Under the pieces are notes generated by a model. It had not been told where the DNA came from. It worked only from the letters and a program-made list of their open reading frames with translations, and did not search any database. The translations under genes were made by a program, and so were the position numbers. From contig CM046855.1 of assembly GCA_025617745.1 (NCBI GenBank), forward strand, positions 15,717,880 through 15,781,879: 64,000 nucleotides of DNA, read 5' to 3'. Below are positions 36,961 through 48,100 of this stretch, piece by piece. The stretch is from Heliocidaris erythrogramma. Its lineage: Eukaryota; Echinodermata; Echinoidea; Camarodonta; Echinometridae. Every line of letters begins with the position of its first letter. The stretch's first letter is position 1.

Positions 36961-37842
36961 AGTCTAGTGCGGTACAGAGAACAAAAGAGCACAATGATGC
37001 CCTTTATTCCGTCAGGCTTGTGGGGTACAAAATACAATAGGAGAAGTGCTTGCGGGGTACAAAATACAATAGGAGAAAACAATAAAGTTCCCCACAAGTC
37101 CATGTATGTGAATGTGTGTGTGTGTGCGGGTGTGTATATATGTGAAAATATTGAGTTTTGACAGACATTCATCAATCAAATATGATTATTTAGGTCTGGG
37201 ACCGACTTTTAACGTCATCATCCGAAAGACGTGACTGAGATTCGAACTTGGGTCCCGATCAGAGTCCCAGGGGGGTCACTCACCACATTATGTGCTACCC
37301 ACGCTCGTCCACAAAAAACGTCGAAAAGGGTCTGTTTTCAGGCTTAAGGCGTCGTCGACGTCTTCCTTAAAAAAGGGTTGTTTTTTAACTTCAATCGCCG
37401 TTTAGAGTACCATTTCACAAATTTCAAATTCGACATTTAGGGTACAAAATGAATTGTTGTGATAATCAGTAGATTCTGCTTTGTATAATTCTAATTTTAC
37501 TTCCTACTACTGTATTTTTATCCGTGAAGAATATACGGGATCAGATATTCACCCCCTGCGCGAAATCGAAAGCGCCAGTCAAACGCCATTAAGGGTATTG
37601 TACTTGGTACCTTGATAATTTATACGCCACTTAGGGTATTTTTGGATGGAGTGATGAGCGTGTTGACGCCATTTAGGGTATGTTTTTCTGATGTGACGCC
37701 GTATAGAGGTGCAAATTAGACCTCGCGCGATACGCCATTAAGGGTCCAATTTTGAAGTGTGTTGACGCGCGTGGGTAGCAGGATCAGAGTCAGTTTGTAG
37801 GCGAATACAAAGAGCTGCCCGTAGACCGTTACGGGGGAGGGG

Positions 37843-38096
37843 GGGGGGGGGGGGGGGGGGGGTCCGCTGGCTATTCATAAGGACCGCTATTCATTTAACA
37901 CGCGTTATGAATAGTGGTCCTTATGAATTGAGGTCCTTATGAATAGCGAGGTAATTTGTTTATGGTCTGCTCGCTATTTAGAAGGACCGCTGTTCATACA
38001 AAACCGCTATTCATTTAGTCACGCGTTATGAATAGTGGTCCTTATGAATAATTGGGCCTTGTGAATAGCGGTCCTTATGACTAGCGAGGTTACCCC
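37843..38096. repeat. G-run followed by nested hairpins built on TATTCATAAGGACC
   Basis: A G run of about 19 bases is followed by at least eight direct and inverted copies of GAATAGYGGTCCTTATGA-type units with ACGCGTTATGAATAGTGGTC in two copies. Together they can fold into multiple stems. Confidence 0.75.
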
Positions 38097-38373
38097 AAGA
38101 AAGAAAAGGGTCCAGTTTTTACGACAAATCCCTAATCATGGGTCTATGTTTTGCGAGAAATCCCTAAACATGGACACCCTTTTCTTAAAAGTTGCCCCTA
38201 AAGATGGGTTAGGGGTTCAAGGTCCGGGACTCACACCCCGTCCAAAGAATTTAAAAATCCGAGTATTCCCCCCCCCCCCCCCCCCCCCCCCCCTTCCCAT
38301 GTTTAGGGATTTCTCGCAAAACATAGACCCATGATTAGGGATTTGTCGTAAAAACTGGACCCTTTTCTTTCTT
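38097..38373. repeat. 77-bp inverted repeat around a C-run spacer
   Basis: AAGAAAGAAAAGGGTCCAGT (left, 38097-38173) is almost perfectly mirrored at 38297-38373. The spacer includes a C run of over 20 bases. Identical peptides on opposite strands come from the two arms. Confidence 0.88.
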
Positions 38374-38494
38374 TTAGGGATTTTGCTGAAAATGAGGGGG
38401 GGGCACATCCCCGTATAGCGTATACATGTATATGGAAGTACCCCCCCCCCCCCTCCCCACGGGAGACGTTATTAGACAACAATTAACGACGCTC

Positions 38495-38635
38495 CTGGGA
38501 GCGTTTCATGAAAGGAGGTTGTTGGATATTTTATCCGACAACTGTTATAAGCTACTGAAATCCTTGCATCTGATTGGCTGAGACCAAATTTGTCGGATGA
38601 AACATCTGACAAGTCCTTTCATGAATCGCTCCCCC
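38495..38635. mobile_element. MITE of the CTGGGGAGCGTTTC family (copy 2)
   Basis: Ends GAGCGTTTCATGAAAGGAG and CCTTTCATGAATCGCTCCC are inverted around CTACTGAAATCCTTGCATCT. Closely matches 58646-58781. Confidence 0.8.
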
Positions 38636-39023
38636 TGATCCCAACTGGAGATCCATGTTCAGATCATGACCATGACGTAACTTTTAGACTTTACGCAATC
38701 TGCTATGGATGAGTCTACTACTATTTTAGGGTGTATAGAACGAGAAGTTTAAATAATATAATGTAGAAAGTCCTATAAAAGTTAAGGACGATACTTAATG
38801 ATATTTACAATTATATTTATTTTTCAAAATAACGTGAAAATTGCAAATTAAATATCTATTTTTCCATATAGAATTATTTCTTAATGAAAAATAAAATATT
38901 AATAACCCCTTATTTTTTAATAGAATGCGCTGTGGTATCGCCGTTATACTATCGTATCGAAGGTGTGGTTGCTCTTGAGTGTGGGTTAAAACAAAAGCTT
39001 TTCTTCTGCATATTTCTCCCAAA

Positions 39024-39105
39024 ATGGGAGCCTCAGTGTCAAGATCAGACTTTGCTTGGGTGTATACTGATGAACCACACTTCACAAGGAGAAAGGAGAT
39101 GCTAA
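39024..39105 (+). CDS. DEGS1: DEGS exon 1 (residues 1-27 plus one base)
   Basis: ATG opens [19 protein letters not shown] and continues FTRRKEML. The exon ends CTAA before the donor GTAAGT, leaving one base (A) that joins AA of exon 2 to form the Lys of KKYPEIK. The exon is too short for standard ORF calling; it was found by looking for the conserved DFxWVYTDxPH leader. The 5' UTR and promoter are not defined, and no convincing TATA box is seen just upstream. Confidence 0.93.
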
Positions 39106-42100
39106 GTAAGTGTGAATCCGTTTTCAAAATAATATTTTACATTAGATAACATGGATCGGTTTCTCGAGACCGAAACTGCACTGGAAATCATTGCCACGGT
39201 CCGACAAACTTAATTATTTGTGTCGTTAAACTAGGGGAATTGACCTCAAATATAAATGTGCTTATAATTCCTTCTTGAGCTGTTGTCCTACGTAGTTTTG
39301 CATAAAAATATTCGAGATGGGCAAAATCAAGATCTTCTCAGCAGAATTTATCGTGGGGCTACCATTTTATTGATGTGTAAAAAGATATTTTTAATCCGAA
39401 TTCAAAATTGTCTTTCTTTCTTCCTTTCCTGATACAAAATCCCACTTGACTCAGATTTAAAATAGGTAGGCCTAGTGCCTAGTGGCCATCAGCAAGCAAT
39501 GGTCATATTGACCATTAGGATCATATACATGTGTGTATACTGGGTATTGGGGATACAGATGTAATTTTGTTTGAAATGGAGGTTTTTGTGGGCAAACTGA
39601 TACTTAAGTATCACTCTTTAGAGTTTACGTTATAAGTTCGTTAAGATACAAAATGTAGAAAGTTATAAAAACTTACATTTACAGCCTTGTTTTTCGTACT
39701 TGTTACCCACTCATAGCTACATTCCTATACTTCGTGTGTATAATGTAGGCAGTCATACACCTCAACTTTTTAAAACACCACTGCACAAAAGTCACCAACA
39801 TTCACTCAAAATCGGCATTTAATTTACAAAAACCGACCCCAAAATATTCAAGAAATACAATAAATTCAACTCACCGATGTTGGAAAATATATTTCAAAAA
39901 ATGAAATCCGTAATTTAATCTCGATTCTCGCGAAACGAGCTATCGGAGTCATTGTGTACATTTCCTTGTCGCCGCGGGCGCTGACATCTCCCCAAAAGAG
40001 TTTTGTCCTTAAAAATTCGGTCCCTATATGGCGTACACGGAAAAGTCCCGATTTTCTGTGTGCGCGATCGTAAAGATCGATGTGTGCTTGCGATCCCGAG
40101 TTTTTCGTGGACAAAAAATTTATTGGCCGATTTTAGTCTAAGACATCGGCAGTATGTAAACAATACGCGATCGCGAAACAAATCGGCGGGGATTTCTCCG
40201 GTTTTGGACAAGATTTTGACTTTGGATTTTGCTGAAAATATCAAAAGTTCTTCCTAACGGCCATTTGATGTAGGAGTGAGATTTTTAAGGGCTGAATTTG
40301 AAAGCAAGGTATTTAAAATATTTGTCTTATTTTTCCCCCATACCTTCAGTACATGCGACAGAAAATACCAACTATTTTACAGAAATGTACCCGTGAGTGC
40401 TTGTTACCCACACCTCCATACGGATGACGACTGCTCTCAATATGTTGCGCACAAGTGAGGCCGCTCTACATGGTTACGCACCATAGATACGAACGCACCA
40501 TAGATACGTACGCAGAATGTTACACACACAAGCTATTCTACGAAGACCTGGAAGGGCCAAACTGACGACGTAAAAAAAAAAAAAATATTACGTACGTACG
40601 TACGTAATATTTTTTATTTTTTTACGTCGTCAGTTTGGCCCTTCCAGGTCTTCGTAGGAGATCGACGAACCGATCGCGCCGGTACCACTACGAGCGCTGA
40701 GGGCTCCCTTCATCATAATCGTGAAAAATACAAAATGGATGCTGACGGGACAGTCTCGATAGGAGGTATCGACAAAAAGTACCCAAAATTTCAGGAAACC
40801 CTCTTCAAAGGTCACAAAACAAACTGGTAAGTTTTAATCATCTATTATTCAACATAAGTATTTAAGTAAACTGCAATATATGAGTTTCACTTAAATATAG
40901 CCAAAAATGCACAGTGATGCAGTTTAGGTATGGGATGTGTGTTGGCTGCATTCCTACACAGTCGGCAATGGCGTGTACCTATGAGTGGTAGTGGCTATTC
41001 TTACGACGAGTCGTAAGAATAATTTTCCGGCTATTCTTACGACACGCGCACACGCTCCATTTTCCGGCTGTTCTTACGACACGCGCACACACTCCATTTT
41101 CGTACTCTGCGCCGTCGTAAGAATAGGGTTAGGGTTAGGGTTAGGGTTAGGGTATTTATATGTTTTGAACACCTTCGATGTCAACTCGTTCTCACAGGTA
41201 CATCGTTAAGTCAGAGGACTGGCAATATCGAGGACCCAGGTTCGATTCCCAGCTTTGTCATTTGTCGTTTTTTTCATTTGTTACTAACCGATGTTTTCTC
41301 TCTACAGAATTACAGATATAATATGGAAAAGGCTGAGGAGACAGACAAAACAGAGACAGAGAGATTTTTACTCAACCCCCATCAAAAATTGTAGGTGGCT
41401 GTCGCAAAAGAAACTCTTTCCTGTGGGTGGTTGTATGCATGGGGGGGGGGGGGGGGGGGGGGGGTGGGTGCGTGCGTGCCAACAGCCGGCCAGTGAAGTG
41501 TGCGCAGAGTACGAAAATGGAGCCTATGCGCATGTCGTAAGAATAGCCGGAAAATTATTTTTACGACTCGTCGTAAGAATAGCCACTGCCTTTAAAATAT
41601 TTAACAGTAGAGGCGCCCGGCTGATATCGGAGACTCTCTCCCATATTGGAGACTTAGCTTACAAAAGGATAAAAGAAACAACACCAACAAGGCAATTTAT
41701 CCCATCCAAATTTTTGCCTCATCGTGGTCAGAACCCGATTTGTTTTGTGTGTGGGTCATAACAAAAACTGTTATGAAAACAAAAATAGATGTTGAATCTT
41801 TGAAGTAGACGGTCAAAAGGGGTAATTTCTCATGAGGAATCTGCTTAACATATTTTCATTTTGCGCCGAGGTAATCCCTTTACCGCAAATGTAAACAAAG
41901 CAAATCGATCTCCCAAATGGGAGACTGTCTCCCAAATCAGAGACTAAAATTAGTTACATAATTACAGAAGTCTCTGATATCAGAGACAATGTCCCAAATA
42001 GGAGAGAGTCTCTGATATCGGTCATGCGCCTCTACTGTTTTAACAGATAAAGACTTATACATATATTGTAAAACAAAAATGTGTTTCATATTTCTTTGAA

Positions 42101-45100
42101 AATTACTATTTTACTAAATAGAAATCTATCTTCTTGACTGGAATGGTTTCCAATGGTTCATGTTTTTCATGTAAAATAAGTATATCATCGAACATTTTGC
42201 TGCAGTGACAAAATCATAACTCATACGTAGTCTACACTGATATAAATAATCTTGCACTCTGTACCTCCGTACCGCGAAGAATTGACTCCCATAGCGGCAA
42301 GAATTCCTTATGTCCCAGCCACCTTATTTTTTCCTTTTTTATTTTTTATTTTTTGCTACCGTATACGTAGTACGTTAGCAAAGTACTATTTTCGTACTCT
42401 GCGCCGTCGTAAGAATAGGGTTAGGGTTACGGTTAGAGTATTTATATGTTTTGAACACCTTCGATGTAAACTCGTTCTCACAGGTACATCGTTAAGTCAG
42501 AGGACTGGCAATATCGAGGACCCAGGTTCGATTCCCAGCTTTGTCATTTGTCGTTTTTTTTCATTTGTTACTAACCGATGTTTTCTCTCTACAGAATTAC
42601 AGATATAATATGGAAAAGGCTGAGGAGACAGAGAAAACAGAGACAGAGAGATTTTTAGGGTTTTTTTTAAAGTGTGCGCAGAGTACGAAAATGGAGCGTA
42701 TGCGCATGTCGTAAGAATAGCCGGAAAATTATTCTTACGACTCGTAAGAATAGCCACTGCCTAAATTATATTCTGCTCTGCCAGGCAAGCCCAAGAAATC
42801 GATTTCTATTTAGCAAAACCAGAGATTTTTAAACAGAAATTATAAATTTCAAACTTTACAATATACACCTGTTATGTATTTTCCATCATATATGGGGATT
42901 TTTTTGTAATGAAGAGAAACAATATAGCTCTAGGATTAAAAATATCTTCTTGACTGGAATTTTTTCCAATGGTTCATGTACAACTCCATTTAATCAAGAA
43001 ATGGCATCTCCTATGTAAAGTGTTAGCAAATGATACCGTGTGCTAGAATGTCATGATTTAAACCCTTTTCTGATATTTTATTTCTGAAGTGATACAGGCC
43101 AATGATTAAGTATATATTACACGTTTTAAAGCTTTCCAAGCTTGAAATTTGTAATATAAGCAAGCTGAGCTGCAGCTGCGGAGTTTGCACATTCTGAACT
43201 TGGTACTTGGTACTTGGTACTTGATCCTCCAAAATATTCGTAGTGGAATTTTAACTGGAGGTGGTGATGGTGGTAGAGGGTTAGAGGGAGAGGACCTTTG
43301 GAGGAGGGCTGCCTTAAATTTAGTGGCATCTGGTTGTGTAACTATTGAAGTGTGCAGTGAATTCCAGGCTTTACGTGGGAAAAAGGAATACTTGTCTCTG
43401 ACTTCGATGTAGGTACCAAAAATCGAGTTGAATGCCCACGTCTGCTCTAAGAACCTTAGGCTGGGTGTTGTTCTGATAGATAATGTCAAGCTGACTCTTG
43501 AGCCATTTATAAAAGCAGTACAAGCAGTTCAACTCTATTCTTGACAACAATTGCATATTTTAACATGACCATGTCATGATAACTGAAAAAAGTTGATTAT
43601 GTTATCTACATTTTTCATGTAAAACTAGAATGGCCGTCAAAGGCGGCAGACCCACGCCTTAGCGGCGCTACAGAGTAGTTGCATTCTTTCCCTAATCGAA
43701 TCTTTCCTGTCACTATATTTTATATTTTATATTTTTCTCCTTTTTTTATCGCAATAAAGACTTCCAAATTTGGCATAATCTACTATTTAATACATGCATG
43801 TAATATATTATGGTTACTTGTTGTTATTATTATGTAATTTGGCACAATGATACTGCATGTGAATATATTTGTGTATTTTACCTTGATTATTGTGAAAAAT
43901 GTTATTTTGAAAAAGGAAGTAATAAAATATTCTTAAAAACAAAACTGAAACTGAAGTTCCTATAACCGATCATCACCAAAATCGAATCGATTCTTTTCTT
44001 AATCGATTCTTTCCTGTCACTATCCGAGGCAAGCACTTAAAGAGGCCAACCAAAATGACATCACTTTATACACAACTGCAAAGCATGTGAAATAGTCAAT
44101 GGGAGATTGAGGTTGTAATTTGAATATTTCCACTTATTAAACGAGTAAAAATGATGAAAATAATAGAACATGAGAGTATTTATTATACGCGATATCAAGT
44201 GGGAAAACACAGGAGGCCAACCAAAATGACGCAGGAGGCCAACCAAAATGACATCCCATTATATCCAACTGCAACACTTCACGATACAATGTGAAATAGT
44301 CAATGGGAGATTGGGGTTGTAATTTGAATATATCCACTCATGAAACGAGTAAAAATGATGAAAATAATAGAACATGAGAGTATTTATTATACGTGAGATC
44401 AAGTGGGAAAACACAGGAGGCCAACCAAAATGACATCCCATAATACCCAACTGCAAAGCATGTTAACACTTCGCGTTACATTGTAAAACAGTCAATGTGA
44501 GATTGAGGTTGTAATTTGAATATATCCACTTATCAAATGAGTAAAAATGATGAAAATAATAGAACATGAGAGTATTTATTATACGCGATGTCAAGTAGGA
44601 GAACAAAGGAGGCCAACCAAAATGACGCAGGAGGCCAACCAAAATGACATCCCTTTATACACAACTGCAAAGCATGTTAACACTTCACGATACAATGTGA
44701 AATAGTCAATGGGAGATTGAGGTTGCAATTTGAATATATCCACTTATTAAACGAGTAAAAATGATGAAAATAATAGAACATGAGAGTATTTATTATACGC
44801 GATATCAAGTGGGAAAACACAGGAGGCCAACCAAAATGACTCAGGAGGCCAACCAAAATGACACCCCTTTATACACAACTGCAAAGCATGTTAAAACTTC
44901 ACGATACAATGTGAAATAGTCAATGGGAGATTGAGGTTGTAATTTGAATGTATCCACTAATGAAACGAGTAAAAATGATGAAAATAATATAAACAAAGGA
45001 AATCATTTTAAAAACATAATTATTCATTGTACTCGAATCACATCCGATACTTTCTGTTTCAACAAACATTTTTTTTTAATGAGAAGAGGGAAAAAAATCG

Positions 45101-48100
45101 GGGGAAAAAAGAGAAGATCCATGTTACCCCGCGTCCCCCCCCCCCTTCAAAAAACAAAAAAATTCCAGAGGATCGAACCCACGGTCTTCCAATTACTAAT
45201 GCGCTTCGCCGTAACCTGTGTAGCTGCGATCACTGCACACTAAATTCAGCGGAAATAAAGGTTATATCCGAAAAGTTTAAGCGCAAGTTTATCTGCGCAT
45301 GCGTATATACATATTCATAGTTTGTATTCTCATGAATATTAATGAGATTCCACCATTGTCATTTTGGTTGGCCTCTTTAAGTGTCTGCCACTATCCGAAC
45401 TGAAGTTGGGGTCAAAACTTCAAGGTTACACAGACTTTGCAGGGGTCAACCGATCATCACCAATATCTAATCGATTCTTTCCTGTCACTATCCGAACATT
45501 CCCTGAAAATTTGGTGCAAATCCGTTCACCCGTTCTCTAGTTATCTTGTACACAAACAAACAAACAAACAAACAAAAAAACAAACAAACAAACATACGGA
45601 GCCCTTTACATAACCCTGTAATAAGTATATCATCAAACATTTTGCTGCAGTGACAAAATCATAACTCATACGTAGTCTACACTGATATAAATAACCTCGC
45701 ACTCTGTACCTCTGTACCGCGAAGAATTGACTCCCATAGCAAGTGTGTCATCTCTAGCACATATGTGTGTTGGAAAGGAGCAAGATCGCCGGCCGAAAAG
45801 CAGGCTGAAAATTTCACATGATCAAGATGACATCACAACAAATATCTTATTGAAGAATCTGGCATGAAGTCAGATATCATATCATCCTAAAATATAGAAG
45901 GAAGTATTTTCTCAAAATTTTGCTCGTTATATTCGTGTTTTTACCTCTTCAACTTAAAGGTGGTGACTGCCACCGAAATTGACACATGAGTGCCTATGAG
46001 TGGAGAATAAATAAACCCTCACTGTTGGAGCTAGCTAGATGATTAAAGACCTCAGCCTGACCGAATTTTGAAATATACACTTTATTCATCCACGGGGAGC
46101 TATATATTTTCTGAACAAATTGAAACCAACTTCATGAGATTCCGTTTCCTGTGGAATGAGTAACAGCGTCCCGAATGTTGAGCCCCGGTGGTTTTTCTGA
46201 CAAGGGCCCCGTCTCTGAGGAACGCTACTTTGCGGGGGGTGAAAATTTGATGACGACATATCGTGTAGACGCACTCGGAGCTGTATACATGACATGTCGT
46301 CACACGTCTAGCGACCCCCTGCAGTTTCCTCTCTTGTTACGCAATAGGGAGGGGGCGGACCAAAAAAAAATTATCTTTTTTATTTTTTATGGATAAACGG
46401 AGACGAAAATTTATGAATACCCAGGGTAATTATATTCTTTGTTTACTAAGCTTTACGTCAATATATGGTTGTTTTGGGTCAGGCTGAGGTCTTTAACACT
46501 TCGCAGTTATATAGAACTTATTGTTCCAGACATTTTGGTTGTAGTAAATCTCTTGAATTAAACAATCTTTTAATATTTCTTTAAGTTAAAACATTTCTGT
46601 TATTAAATATTTTCAATTTGTCATTAATTTCAATATCCCTAATTTGTGTTCAATATATTCCACTTTCTTGTAGAAAAATATCCAGAAATAAAGAGGCTGA
46701 TGGGCTATGATACAAACATTGCAAACATCATGCTTGCCATGGTTTTGGTCCAAGTTATCACTGCATACCTCCTCCGCAACGAATCGTGGATGACCATTGT
46801 TATTGTAGGCTACTGCTTTGGAGGGGTGGTCAATCATTCTATGACGCTGGCACTACACGAGGTTGGACATAACTTGGCATATGGACATGCTAGACCAATG
46901 TGGAATAGGATAATAGGATTCATTGGTAATCTTGTCATAGGAGTACCAGTTTCAGTGTCTTTCAAGAGATATCACCAAGATCATCATAAGTATCAGGTAA
47001 ATATATGTTTATCAATGTTGTTAATCTGGCTGTTCTATAGGATGATCTGATATTGTGGTTCTCTGTAATAGAGGGAGAGAATTAAAACTGAATATTTCTT
47101 TTAAACTGATTCTACTAAAACTGAAGGAGTTTTTGAAAATGCTATTGTGGGATTATACAAAGTTTTCCTGTAGTTGCATGTCATATTTGGCAGTGGCAAG
47201 TGTTTTTGAGTACCTGGTATGCAATTGTAGATCATAATAGTGATGTCAAATTCTATTTGAAAAACAAATTGATGATATAAATATGTAAATATTTTGTGGA
47301 AATAAATCTTTTCCTTTTTTTTTTACTCTTTGTATGTTACTGTTCTATGGCATTCATGACTATGCTCTTGTTAAAAATTGCAGCAATGGCACCATTAAGG
47401 TTCATGTTGTTTTCGAGTTCGGTACATGTCCCAACTTTCTCTTTCAATCTACATAGGGTGAAGACACCTTGGATCCTGATATTCCCTCTGAATGGGAAGG
47501 TATCCTCTTTCGAAAGCCTTTTACTAAAGCCATCTGGATGCTTCTACAGCCAGGCTTTTATGCCTTCAGACCATTCATCAAGAGACCTAAGGTAAAGCGA
47601 CCTTCTCTATGGGAGTCAAACATAAACAACAGAATGCACAATCCACTCTACTACTCATACAAAATTAAACCAAGCAGTGAAAATAATGACAATTTTAATT
47701 TAAAAAAAAGATTCATATTTTCTTTTTAAAGGAGAATTACGCTCAAAAATAAAGACGATAGTGTTCAAAGGTGTTATTTATTCCTACTTGTTAGACTATA
47801 TGGCTTCGCGTCAAAATATACGAGATCGATACGAATCAAGATTTTCTGAGCAAAATTTACCATCTGCTAGCAATATGTATCGTCTGCTAGCAGCACATGG
47901 GGGCTGCCATTTTGTTTATGTGTACAAGAAGATTTTCTTAATCCAAATGCTCAATTGCCTTTTTCAAAATTAAAAACCCATTTGAGATTAAAAATATAGA
48001 ATAGATATGTCAATTTATTTTTAAACTGAAGATTTCCTTATTTATTCTGTTGAAAATCGATATTCGCTTAATAGAAATCTATTTCTCGATACTGGACGTA

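Larger units (their letters stand above)
43625..45621 (+). mobile_element. About 2-kb insertion with (ACAA)n tail, SINE/LINE-like
   Basis: Begins CTAGAATGGCCGTCAAAGGC and ends after GTTCACCCGTTCTCTAGTTA and an (ACAA)n tract (45551-45594), the usual 3' tail of an RNA-copied repeat. The uninterrupted target is present at 42162-42295. A separate TIR element (44028-45389) sits inside it. Confidence 0.65.
39106..46673 (+). other. DEGS intron 1, repeat-filled
   Basis: 7.57 kb between exons 1 and 2, containing the palindrome, telomere-repeat elements, MITEs, the LINE relic and the nested insertion described separately. The stretch 39.1-40.5 kb shows no recognised feature; 39.95-40.25 kb is CpG-rich with several antisense frames judged to be chance. 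Confidence 0.9.

Noticed and set aside
36437-36994. 185-codon minus-strand frame, the longest after TRIM
   Set aside because: Mostly Lys/Arg/Glu low complexity from a T/C tract and a GT microsatellite; no domain, no splice support.
37195-37300. tRNA-like B-box (GTTCGAATCTC on the minus strand)
   Set aside because: No A-box or cloverleaf at proper spacing; at most a decayed SINE.
40734-40824. ATG frame [20 protein letters not shown] ending at a GTAAGT-like donor, a possible alternative DEGS first exon
   Set aside because: It leaves two bases of a codon, while DEGS exon 2 needs one, and it does not resemble the family leader. The exon at 39024-39105 fits both.
41291-41761. 156-codon plus-strand frame
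   Set aside because: Crosses a G run, the right end of a TIR element and the start of a MITE; the related copy at 42.4-42.76 kb does not keep the frame.
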